DNA of 21,838 nucleotides from Rhodospirillaceae bacterium UBA6608. Lineage in GTDB: Bacteria > Pseudomonadota > Alphaproteobacteria > Rhodospirillales_A > Casp-alpha2. Shown piece by piece: positions 8,133 to 15,613 of this stretch; within the stretch, counting starts at the first letter, position 1; each line of letters begins with the position of its first letter. Under the pieces are notes generated by a model. The model was not told the origin of the DNA, made no database searches, and was given only the letters and a program-made list of their open reading frames with translations. The translations under genes and the position numbers were made by a program. Where the stretch lies: assembly GCA_002433335.1 (NCBI GenBank), contig DJHY01000106.1, positions 1 to 21,838 on the forward strand. Reading direction: 5' to 3'.

Positions 8133-9947
8133 TTAGCCGACGGTTCCTTCGGCGATGCCGTTCTCGGCCGCTTTGGCTTTCTTCTTCAAATCCGCGATCT
8201 GCCGCGCCAGGTCGTCCGGCGTGACGTCGCCGCGTCCGGGCGTCAGGTGCAGGGCGGCGATCGAGACGGACAACAGGGGGAACGTGCGCTCCACCCCGGC
8301 GCGGTCCTTGGCGACGATGCCGCCCGCTTCGCGGGCGTCCTTGTCATAGAAGGTTTCGACCTGATCGCGAAAGGCTTCGCGAAGCTCGGCGATGCGCTCG
8401 CCCACGCGGTCCAAGTTCATGTCCCGCCATCCAGCGAAGAAGTCATCCCCGCCGATATGGCCCAGGAACGCGCCGTCCGAAACGAAAGCTTTTTTCATCA
8501 GTTCGGCGAACAACAGGATCGCCCGGTCGCCCTGGCGGAAGCCGTAGGCGTCGTTGAACGGCTTGAAGTTGTCGAAATCGAAATAGGCGATCACCGCTTC
8601 CGCCCCGGCGTCGGCGACGATGTCGGTTACGTACTCGACCACCATGTGGTTGCCCGGCAGCTTGGTCAGGGGGTTGGCGTCGCGGGCGATGGCCAGATGC
8701 TTTTCGTTGACGACCTGAAGCAATGACGACGCGGTCAGGAACCCGACGTAGCGTAGGTTCTCGACCACGATGATGCCTTCCTTGGTCCCCGACAGGGAGT
8801 ATTTCTCCAGCACTCGTTCGGCGTTGTCGTGAATGTCGGCGACGGGGCAGGGGCGGACGAATTCGTTAAGGTGGCGTTTGTAGGAAACGTTGGCCAACAG
8901 GTCCTTGCCGTAGCGGGAATAGGTGAAGTCCTTCAGGTCTTCCTCGCGGATGATGCCCATCGGCTCGTCCATGTCGTCGACCACGGGAAAGAACGTCATG
9001 TTCTTGTGCTCGCGGAAATGCTCGAACGTTTCCATCAGGTTCGAGCTGCTGCGCACGGCGGGCGGAACCGACAGCTCCTGATCGATGAAACGGCGGTCCG
9101 TATCGTCCTTGCGCAGATCGCGGGCGCGGGGATAGACCGATTTCAGGCCGCCGGTATCGGTCAGGGGGCGCTCGACGAAATAGCCCTGGATCAGGTTGCA
9201 GCCCATTTCCTTGCAGGTCAGCATTTCCTTTTCCGTCTCGACCCCTTCGGCGATGACGGTGATGCCGATGGTTTGGGCAAGGCCGACGATCTGCGACACG
9301 AACAGCTTTTTCATCCGATCCTGTTCGATCCCGGAAATGAAGAAGCGGTCGATCTTGATGTAGTCGGGGTTCTGTTCGTACAGCAGCTTCAAGCCCGCGA
9401 AACCGGTGCCGAAATCGTCGATGGCGACGCGGAACAGTTCCCGGCGATAGATTTGCGCCAGGGTTTCCGTATTTGTGGTGTCGCGGTCGATCTGGTGCCG
9501 CTCGGAAATCTCCAGGCTGATCCTGGACGGTTGCAGGCCCGCGGCATGCGCCGCCTCGACGGTGTCCGTCGTGCGGTGATCCTCGGCCTGAAGGACGCGG
9601 TTGTCGATGTTCAGAAACAGACGCGCCGACGGCGGCAGGCCCATCTGCGCGAACAGCTTCATGGCCCGCCCGCGCAGCAAGACTTCGATCTGCTGCAGGA
9701 TGCCCATGCGGAAGCAAAAGTCGAAGAAGGCGTGGATCGATACGAAGTCCAAATCCTCATGGCCGCGCAACAGCGCCTCGACGCCGTACAATGTGCCTGT
9801 GTACGGATCGATAATCGGCTGAAAGGCAAAGCGGGCGTCGTCGCGGGCCCAGGTCAGGAACCGCAAGACGGGATCGCCTGGGGGCGGGGATGCGCGGTCG
9901 GGGGTGGTGTCCAAAGTGTGGGCGGCTGGGGTGACGGCCGTGTCCAT
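8133..9947 (-). CDS. EAL-CBS-GGDEF cyclic-di-GMP signalling protein
   Basis: This 604-residue protein appears soluble, with no membrane segment. Residues about 30-265 form an EAL phosphodiesterase domain with the usual catalytic set: Glu57 of EALLRG, Asn113, Glu146 of LEISE, Asp177-Asp178 of DDFGTGF, Lys198 of IKID, Glu234 of EGVE and Gln254. Residues about 285-415 look like a tandem CBS pair, a likely nucleotide sensor. Residues about 425-570 form a GGDEF domain with the signature GGDDF at 499-503 (Asp for Glu) and no RxxD inhibitory site just upstream. The EAL half is predicted to hydrolyse c-di-GMP; cyclase activity is uncertain. The ATG at 9947 has GGTAGG upstream. The gene diverges from the phosphatase/Mla operon across 228 bases. 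Confidence 0.92.
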   Translation of the reverse strand: MDTAVTPAAHTLDTTPDRASPPPGDPVLRFLTWARDDARFAFQPIIDPYTGTLYGVEALLRGHEDLDFVSIHAFFDFCFRMGILQQIEVLLRGRAMKLFAQMGLPPSARLFLNIDNRVLQAEDHRTTDTVEAAHAAGLQPSRISLEISERHQIDRDTTNTETLAQIYRRELFRVAIDDFGTGFAGLKLLYEQNPDYIKIDRFFISGIEQDRMKKLFVSQIVGLAQTIGITVIAEGVETEKEMLTCKEMGCNLIQGYFVERPLTDTGGLKSVYPRARDLRKDDTDRRFIDQELSVPPAVRSSSNLMETFEHFREHKNMTFFPVVDDMDEPMGIIREEDLKDFTYSRYGKDLLANVSYKRHLNEFVRPCPVADIHDNAERVLEKYSLSGTKEGIIVVENLRYVGFLTASSLLQVVNEKHLAIARDANPLTKLPGNHMVVEYVTDIVADAGAEAVIAYFDFDNFKPFNDAYGFRQGDRAILLFAELMKKAFVSDGAFLGHIGGDDFFAGWRDMNLDRVGERIAELREAFRDQVETFYDKDAREAGGIVAKDRAGVERTFPLLSVSIAALHLTPGRGDVTPDDLARQIADLKKKAKAAENGIAEGTVG

Positions 9948-10175
9948 GTTGCCTACCGAAATCAGATTGGGATGTGGGGTTCGGGGTGGGCCTGCATACG
10001 ATCAAATATCCGCGGATTTGTTGACGATTCTCGGCAGGACTTGGCAAATGTCCACGCCAATCGCGGGATGACATGAAAACTTCATATCGCCGGGCGTAGC
10101 CGCGAAAACAAAAACAAGGCACATCCCCTTCTATTAATTGTCGAATTCCAGCTTCGTTCCGGGCATAGTTCGGCC
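9948..10175. other. Divergent intergenic region, EAL gene / phosphatase-Mla operon
   Basis: These 228 bases must hold the start signals for both the c-di-GMP gene (minus) and the phosphatase-STAS-Mla operon (plus). No convincing sigma70-like or ECF GGAAC/CGTT promoter pair was found by eye on either strand. A TTGACG at 10021-10026 lacks a matching -10. The phosphatase gene start has no clear Shine-Dalgarno sequence. Confidence 0.5.
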
Positions 10176-11948
10176 ATGTCTAATGCACCCGCCGTGACCC
10201 CTGAAGTTAGCGCGACCGAGGATGCCCGTCGGTTCCAGGCCAATCTGGAGCTGCTGGCGGATATGTCCCGCGATTTCGCGATGTCGCGCGATTTGGAAGC
10301 GACCCTGCTGAAGGCCGTTGGGCATATCACCTGTTCCGTCGATGCCGAGGGTGGCGCTTTGTTCCTGTTGGACGAGGCGCAGGAAAACCTGACCTGTCAT
10401 GCCTGCGTCGGCGCGACCGAGATCACCGGCCTGGTGATCGCCGCCGACAAGGGGATCGTCGGGCGCGTGGTGCAGAACGACCTGGGCGAGATCGTCCGCG
10501 ACGTTTCGAAAGACCCCAATTTCTTCGGCGGGGTCGATGAGAAAACCGGCTACACCACCAAATCGATCCTCTGCGCACCCCTGACGGTCAAGGATGAGCG
10601 GATCGGCGCGATCGAGCTGATCAATAAGCGGGGCGGCGACGGCCTGTTCAGCCCCGATGACCTAAATTTCCTGGAAGCCTTGGCGGCCTCGGCGGCGCTG
10701 GCGATCCTCAATGCCCGGCAGGCCGACGCCCTGTTGGAGCAGGAACGGATCAAGCGCGAGCTGGAGCTGGCGCGCGAAATTCAGAGCTCGCTGCTGCCCC
10801 AGGCCGCGGACGGAGACGGCGCAATCGCCGGTGTGAACCTGCCCGCGCGCGAAGTTTCCGGCGACTTCTTCGATTATTTTCCGCTGTCCGATGGGCGAAT
10901 TTGTTTCTGTCTGGGCGATGTCTCGGGCAAGGGCATGAACGCGGCCCTGTTGATGGCCAAGACGGCCAGCCTTTATCGCTGTTTGGGCAAGGCGGTTTTG
11001 TCGCCGGGCCGGTTGTTGGCCATGGTCAATCGTGAAATTTGCGAAACGGCGGCCCGCGGCATGTTCGTGACCATGGTCGGGGGCATTTACGATCCCCGCA
11101 CCGGGGTCGTGACCCTGTCCAATGCGGGGCACGAGCCGCCTTTGCTGTTGTTGCCCGACGGTTCGTTCGAGGCGTTCGAAGCAGAGGGCCCGCCGCTTGG
11201 CATTCTGGCCGAGCCGCCGACAAAGGACGGCTATCCGGAAACGGCCATCGACCTGAAGGGTGGAAGCCTCTGGGTGTTCACCGACGGGGTGACCGAGGGA
11301 TACATCGACGACGCGGGAACGGAGCTTGGCGTCGATGGGGTCAAGCGCTTGTTGTTGGAAACGGACGGGCAGTCTTTGGCGGATCGTTTGGAGGCCGTGG
11401 TCGGCACGTTGAAGCCAAGCGACGGCGGGATGCGCGACGATGTGACGCTGTTGGGTATCGCCGACGTTAAGGAACACGATGCGGCGGAAGACAATGGCCC
11501 GACCAAGGGGCTGAGTTCGGAAGAGATTGTCTTGGCCATGCGTCTGCCGGCACGGGCGGATCGCCTGCGGGTGATTCGCCAATCGGTGCGCGCGGCCTTG
11601 GACTTCCTGACCTGCGACGACGAGATGACCGAACAGGTTATCCTGGCCGTGGACGAAGCCTGTCAGAACGTGGTCCGCCATGCCTATGGCGGGCGCGACG
11701 ATGGGGAAATCGCCCTGAACTTGCGGCGTGAAGGTGACGACTTGGTCGTCGAGATTCAGGATTTCGCGGCGCCAGTGGATGAATCGGCCCTTAAAGGTCG
11801 AGATTTGGACGATATCCGCCCCGGGGGGCTGGGGGTGCATCTGATCAGAACCATCATGGATGAGGTTCAGTTCGTGACGCCTCCCGCCGGGGTGGGTAAT
11901 CTGTTACAACTGCGAAAGAGGCTACTAATAAAAGCCGATGCTTCTTGA
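10176..11948 (+). CDS. GAF-PP2C (SpoIIE)-HATPase partner-switching regulator
   Basis: This 590-residue cytosolic regulator appears to combine both enzymes of a partner-switching cycle. Residues about 25-185 form a GAF sensor. A coiled-coil-like linker (about 185-207) ends in EIQSSLLPQ, typical of SpoIIE/RsbU phosphatases. Residues about 215-430 form the PP2C-like domain with metal-binding aspartates Asp230/Asp233 (SGDFFD), Asp248 (GDVSGKG), Asp370 (FTDGV) and Asp421-422 (RDDVT). Residues about 450-585 form an RsbW-like histidine-kinase-type ATPase with the N-box Glu494/Asn498 and a GGLGVHLI glycine loop. Its DxG motif reads Asp529-Phe-Ala, so the usual glycine is missing. The expected substrate is the STAS protein encoded 11 bases downstream: phosphorylated by the kinase half, dephosphorylated by the phosphatase half. 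No strong ribosome site precedes the ATG. Confidence 0.9.
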   Translation: MSNAPAVTPEVSATEDARRFQANLELLADMSRDFAMSRDLEATLLKAVGHITCSVDAEGGALFLLDEAQENLTCHACVGATEITGLVIAADKGIVGRVVQNDLGEIVRDVSKDPNFFGGVDEKTGYTTKSILCAPLTVKDERIGAIELINKRGGDGLFSPDDLNFLEALAASAALAILNARQADALLEQERIKRELELAREIQSSLLPQAADGDGAIAGVNLPAREVSGDFFDYFPLSDGRICFCLGDVSGKGMNAALLMAKTASLYRCLGKAVLSPGRLLAMVNREICETAARGMFVTMVGGIYDPRTGVVTLSNAGHEPPLLLLPDGSFEAFEAEGPPLGILAEPPTKDGYPETAIDLKGGSLWVFTDGVTEGYIDDAGTELGVDGVKRLLLETDGQSLADRLEAVVGTLKPSDGGMRDDVTLLGIADVKEHDAAEDNGPTKGLSSEEIVLAMRLPARADRLRVIRQSVRAALDFLTCDDEMTEQVILAVDEACQNVVRHAYGGRDDGEIALNLRREGDDLVVEIQDFAAPVDESALKGRDLDDIRPGGLGVHLIRTIMDEVQFVTPPAGVGNLLQLRKRLLIKADAS

Positions 11949-11959
11949 GGGGACCGGAC

Positions 11960-12280
11960 ATGAAGCACGAAGTTACCGATGAGGGCGGATCCGTCGTGAT
12001 CGCCTTTGAGGGCGATATCGACTTACAGACATCGCCCAAGGCGCGGGACGCGCTGTTGGACGCCGTCGGCCGGGGACAGCCGGTGGTGGTCAACCTTGCC
12101 GGGGTCGGCTACATCGACTCGTCCGGCGTTGCGTCTCTCGTCGAAGCCTTGCAGACCGCCAAGAAAGGGGGGCAAACCCTGGCCTTGGCCGCGGTCAGCG
12201 AGGGCGCCATGCGGGTTTTGAAATTGGCCCGTCTCGACGCCGTGTTCACCATTCATGCCACCGTGGCCGACGCCTTGTAA
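11960..12280 (+). CDS. STAS-domain protein (anti-anti-sigma / MlaB-like)
   Basis: This 106-residue single STAS domain is of the RsbV/SpoIIAA type. The phosphorylation loop YIDSSG is intact (Asp53, Ser54, Ser55, Gly56); the Ser after Asp aligns with the phosphoserine of RsbV and with the functional Thr52 of E. coli MlaB. ATG at 11960 has GAGGGGAC just upstream and is preferred over the in-frame TTG at 11945. It lies 11 bases after the phosphatase/kinase gene and 31 bases before mlaE. Two roles are possible: a classic anti-sigma antagonist, or the regulatory STAS subunit of the adjacent lipid ABC transporter, where MlaB binds the MlaF ATPase. No sigma factor gene is in the window, and the position directly ahead of mlaE favours the second or a dual role. 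Confidence 0.88.
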   Translation: MKHEVTDEGGSVVIAFEGDIDLQTSPKARDALLDAVGRGQPVVVNLAGVGYIDSSGVASLVEALQTAKKGGQTLALAAVSEGAMRVLKLARLDAVFTIHATVADAL

Positions 12281-12311
12281 GGACGCCGCCCGTTAGCCGG
12301 AGACACCGCGC

Positions 12312-13127
12312 GTGACCCCGACCGATACCCGAAACCCAATCGTCGTCATGACCGAACGGATTGGCCGCGCCGTTGTCGCGGGGGTCGAGGAAATCGGCCT
12401 GGGCGCGATGATGGTGATCGAAAGCTTCTATTGGCTGATCTTCGGGCGGCGCGAGAAACAGGCCGTGCGCTTCGGCGCGATCGCTGAACAATGCATGGCG
12501 ATCGGCATCCAAGCCGTGCCGATCATCGCCCTGTTGGCGGCGACCATCGGCATGATGCTGGCGATTCAGGGCATTCACACCCTGCGGATCTTCGGCGCCG
12601 AAAGTCGTGTGACGATCGGTATTTCCTTTTCCGTGGTTCGTGAATTCGCGCCGCTGATCACCGGGATCGTGATCGCCGGGCGCTCCGGTTCGGCCCTGGC
12701 CGCGCGGATCGGCACCATGAAGATCAATCAGGAAGTCGATGCCCTGTACGTGATGGGCATCAACCCGGTGCGGTTCCTGGTCGTGCCGTCGCTGGTCGCG
12801 ATGTTGATCATGTTGCCGGCGCTGACCCTGTTTTCCGATTTCGTCGGCCTGTTCTTCGCCGGGGTCTACGTCAACCTGGACCTGGGCATTTCCCTGGCCG
12901 CCTACGCGGACGAAACCATCGAACTGCTTAGCGTCGACGACCTGATGCATGGCCTGGGTAAAAGCGTGATCTTTTCGTTCCTCATTGCCGTGATCGGCGT
13001 CGTCAACGGGGCCTCGGTCCAGGGCGGTGCCGAAGGCGTGGGTAAAGCCACGACCCGGGCGGTGGTGCAATCGATCTCGGCGATCATCGTCACCGACATG
13101 CTGTTCGCCTTCGTGGTGACGCGTTGA
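12312..13127 (+). CDS. mlaE: MlaE-type lipid ABC transporter permease
   Basis: This is the inner-membrane permease of an MCE-type lipid transporter that moves phospholipids between the inner and outer membranes. The 271-residue product has several hydrophobic segments with family motifs: the REFAPLITGIVIAGRSGSA segment, MKINQEVDAL with the coupling-helix glutamate, and a C-terminal GGAEGVGKATTRAVV. The length is close to E. coli MlaE, with a short extra N-terminus. The start is GTG at 12312 with GGAG 11 bases upstream. It sits between the STAS gene and the ATPase gene with short spacers, implying one transcript. Confidence 0.93.
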   Translation: MTPTDTRNPIVVMTERIGRAVVAGVEEIGLGAMMVIESFYWLIFGRREKQAVRFGAIAEQCMAIGIQAVPIIALLAATIGMMLAIQGIHTLRIFGAESRVTIGISFSVVREFAPLITGIVIAGRSGSALAARIGTMKINQEVDALYVMGINPVRFLVVPSLVAMLIMLPALTLFSDFVGLFFAGVYVNLDLGISLAAYADETIELLSVDDLMHGLGKSVIFSFLIAVIGVVNGASVQGGAEGVGKATTRAVVQSISAIIVTDMLFAFVVTR

Positions 13128-13143
13128 TCGAAGGGGGAGGGGA

Positions 13144-13989
13144 ATGAGCGACACCGATAACACCGCACCCGACGCCGACGGCCACCGCAATGTGATCGAG
13201 GTCCGCGATCTGGTCACCCACTACGGCGACCGGATGATCCTGAAAGGGATTTCGATGGACGTCCGGGCCGACGAGATCATGGTCATCATGGGCGGCTCCG
13301 GGTCCGGTAAATCGACCCTGCTGCGCCATCTGATGGCGTTGGAGCATCATACCTCGGGCACGATGCGTATCCTGGGTCAGGACATCGACGAGCTGTCGGG
13401 GGTCGAACTGGTCGAACTGCGCCAAAAGCTGGGCGTTGCGTTTCAGGGCGGGGCGTTGTTTTCATCCATGACCGTGGGTGAAAACGTCATGCTGCCGCTG
13501 TTCGAGCATACCAAGCTCGACCGCAAGACCATGGAAATCATGACCCGCATGAAGCTTCAGGTGGTGGAGCTGGGCGGGTTCGAAAACCTGATGCCGTCGG
13601 AGCTGTCGGGCGGGATGATCAAGCGCGCGGCCTTCGCCCGGGCCATCGTAATGGACCCCAAAATCCTGTTCTGCGACGAGCCGTCGGCGGGCCTGGATCC
13701 GGTCGTGGCCTCGCAGTTGGACGATTTGATCCTGCTCCTGCGCGATGCCCTGGGCATGACCGTGGTCGTCGTGACCCATGAACTTGAAAGTGCGTTCAAG
13801 ATCGCCGACCGCATCACCGTGCTGGACCGGGGGCACATCCTGTTCATCGGCACGCCGGATGAACTGCGTGCCAGTGACAATCAACGAATTCAGAACCTGT
13901 TGAACCGTGTGGCGGAAGACGACGCCATGGATGCCGATACCTATTTGAACCGGCTGACGGGCGAAACGCCCGCCTATCGGCCGCTGTAA
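13144..13989 (+). CDS. mlaF: MlaF-type lipid ABC transporter ATPase
   Basis: This is the cytoplasmic ATPase that powers the MlaE permease. The 281-residue product has all nucleotide-binding elements: Walker A GGSGSGKST (about residues 50-58), Q-loop Gln101, signature LSGGM (154-158), Walker B ILFCDEP (174-180) and the switch His212. The start ATG is preceded by a strong AGGGGGAGGGG site. It has a roughly 40-residue tail beyond the ABC core. In E. coli a C-terminal extension of MlaF helps dock the STAS protein MlaB, so this tail is a candidate contact with the STAS protein of the same operon. The mlaE stop is 16 bases upstream and the mlaD-like gene is 23 bases downstream. Confidence 0.94.
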   Translation: MSDTDNTAPDADGHRNVIEVRDLVTHYGDRMILKGISMDVRADEIMVIMGGSGSGKSTLLRHLMALEHHTSGTMRILGQDIDELSGVELVELRQKLGVAFQGGALFSSMTVGENVMLPLFEHTKLDRKTMEIMTRMKLQVVELGGFENLMPSELSGGMIKRAAFARAIVMDPKILFCDEPSAGLDPVVASQLDDLILLLRDALGMTVVVVTHELESAFKIADRITVLDRGHILFIGTPDELRASDNQRIQNLLNRVAEDDAMDADTYLNRLTGETPAYRPL

Positions 13990-14012
13990 AGCCAAGACGC
14001 GAGAGTCGAGAC

Positions 14013-15011
14013 GTGAGAAGCAACAAGATTAATTACCTGATGGTCGGAACCTTCGTGATCCTGATGCTCGCGGGGTTGATCGTAGCCCTGTCGGTCCTGA
14101 CCGGGCGCACGGGATCGACCGACGCCTATCACGCCTATTACAGCAACGTCACCGGGGTGAAGTTCGGAACCCAGGTCGTCTACGAAGGCTATCCGATCGG
14201 CCAAGTCGAAACGGTTACGCCGGAACCCAGCAAGGGCGGCATGCGGTTCCGCGTCGATTTCGAGGTTCAGGAAGGCTGGAAAATTCCCAAGGACAGCAAG
14301 GTCGCGATCGCCGCGCCGGGCCTGTTGGCGGCGGTGACCTTGAGCATCTCCGCAGGCGCAAGCCCCGATGCCTTGGCCCCCGGCGCGGAGCTTACCGCGG
14401 TCGAAGGCGGCGATATCTTCGCCGTCGTCTCATCTGTCGCGGAGAAACTCGGCGGGCTCAGCGACAACAGCATTCAGCCGCTTTTGGCCAGCGTGCAAAA
14501 GGCCGTCGAAAGCGCCAACCGTCTGCTCGACGATCATGGCGCAGCCTTGGCCGGTGATTTGAAACAGGTGATCGGCGACGTTTCGCTACTGGTCGCCGAC
14601 GTCAGCCGCCGCATTCCGGCAGTGATCGACAATATGGAATTGATCGGGGCCGACGTGAAGTCGTTCAGCAACGAGCTCAAGGCCGCGGGCACGCCGGAAA
14701 ACCGCAAGCTGGTGGAAGATACCTTGGCGAGCCTGAACGGTGCGACCAAGGATGCCCGCAGCGCCATGGCCAATGGCGAGAAGCTGATGGTCAGCCTGAA
14801 CGGGATGGTCAGCAAAGACGACGGCGATCTGCGCCGGACGTTGAAAGACGCCCGTTACGTGGTCGGCAGCCTTGCCCGGCGGATCGATGCCATCAATGAA
14901 AACCTGGAAGGCATGTCGCGGAATATGTTGGAATTCTCGCGGCAGATCAGGCAAAGCCCCGGCCTGCTGTTGAACAGTAAGCCGGTTACCGACGAGGCCC
15001 AGCCGAAATGA
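14013..15011 (+). CDS. mlaD: MCE-domain lipid transport protein (MlaD-like, extended)
   Basis: This inner-membrane-anchored periplasmic protein should bind lipid and pair with MlaE and MlaF. A single helix at about residues 8-30 is followed by one MCE domain at about 39-115 (YSNVTGVKFGTQVVYEGYPIG onward). A long, mostly helical periplasmic region of about 200 residues follows. The 332-residue length far exceeds E. coli MlaD (about 180), so this resembles elongated single-MCE proteins rather than the short ring-only form. The start is GTG at 14013 with a weak CGAGAG site. Its TGA stop overlaps the ATG of the next gene, indicating coupled translation. The mlaD symbol is by family position; orthology to E. 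coli MlaD is not certain. Confidence 0.88.
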   Translation: MRSNKINYLMVGTFVILMLAGLIVALSVLTGRTGSTDAYHAYYSNVTGVKFGTQVVYEGYPIGQVETVTPEPSKGGMRFRVDFEVQEGWKIPKDSKVAIAAPGLLAAVTLSISAGASPDALAPGAELTAVEGGDIFAVVSSVAEKLGGLSDNSIQPLLASVQKAVESANRLLDDHGAALAGDLKQVIGDVSLLVADVSRRIPAVIDNMELIGADVKSFSNELKAAGTPENRKLVEDTLASLNGATKDARSAMANGEKLMVSLNGMVSKDDGDLRRTLKDARYVVGSLARRIDAINENLEGMSRNMLEFSRQIRQSPGLLLNSKPVTDEAQPK

Positions 15012-15613
15012 AGAATATTCTGATCTCTCGCATCTGTGCGCTCGTGCTTGTCGCCGGTCTGGCGGCTTGCGGCGGAAACGCCACTGTGCCGGAAAATCAT
15101 TTCTACCGTTTGGAAGTCGCCGGGCCGGAAACGCCGGGCAAGCGGATTATTCCAGGCGTGCTGGAAGTCGACCGCCTTCTGGCGGCGGGTGAATTGACCC
15201 AGCGCGCGATCGTCTATCGGCACGATGACAACCCGCTGCAGTTGAAGGTCTATCACTATCATTTCTGGAACGAGCCGCCGGGCGTGCTGCTGCAGGCCGA
15301 ATTGGTCAGCTACCTGCGCGCATCGGGTGTTGCCGACAAGGTTCTGACGCCTGAAATGCGGGCTCAGCCCGATTTCTCGATCACTGGCCGCGTCGAAAAG
15401 CTGGAACGCGTCGTCGGCGGCAAGAACGCCGGCGTTATCGAGATGAACCTCGTTCTGCGCCGCGTTCAGGACGGTAAGGTTCTGGTCGCCAAGACCTATA
15501 GCCGTACCTTTACGCCCAAGGACGACGATCTGACCTCGCTGATCAAAGGCTTCAGCACGGCCACCCGCGATATCTTCAAGACCTTCGTGACCGACATTGC
15601 CGCGCAAATCTGA
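15008..15613 (+). CDS. ABC-type transport auxiliary lipoprotein (PqiC-like)
   Basis: This 201-residue lipoprotein has an N-terminal signal peptide ending in the lipobox LAAC, so Cys21 is the likely lipidated residue. Gly at the next position is compatible with outer-membrane sorting. The mature part, with NHFYRLEV near its start, matches the ABC_trans_aux family (PqiC, YmbA type), which accompanies MCE transporters. It probably provides the outer-membrane end of the lipid pathway in place of the soluble shuttle MlaC, which is not encoded here. It overlaps mlaD by four bases (ATGA) and overlaps the following methyltransferase gene by 17 bases. Confidence 0.85.
   Translation: MKNILISRICALVLVAGLAACGGNATVPENHFYRLEVAGPETPGKRIIPGVLEVDRLLAAGELTQRAIVYRHDDNPLQLKVYHYHFWNEPPGVLLQAELVSYLRASGVADKVLTPEMRAQPDFSITGRVEKLERVVGGKNAGVIEMNLVLRRVQDGKVLVAKTYSRTFTPKDDDLTSLIKGFSTATRDIFKTFVTDIAAQI

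Noticed and set aside
10008..10017. A perfect 10-base palindrome ATCCGCGGAT in the divergent region before the phosphatase gene.
   Set aside because: Palindromes of this length are expected many times by chance in a 22-kb window, and no flanking extension supports an operator.
8829..10076. A 415-codon open frame on the plus strand opposite the EAL-CBS-GGDEF gene.
   Set aside because: It lies antisense to conserved catalytic motifs and its product resembles no known family.
10662..11840. A 392-codon open frame on the minus strand opposite the phosphatase/kinase gene.
   Set aside because: Antisense shadow of a clearly conserved multidomain protein.
12246..13217. A 323-codon minus-strand frame opposite mlaE.
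   Set aside because: His/Asp/Gln-rich composition typical of antisense reading of membrane-protein codons; no ribosome site or domain.
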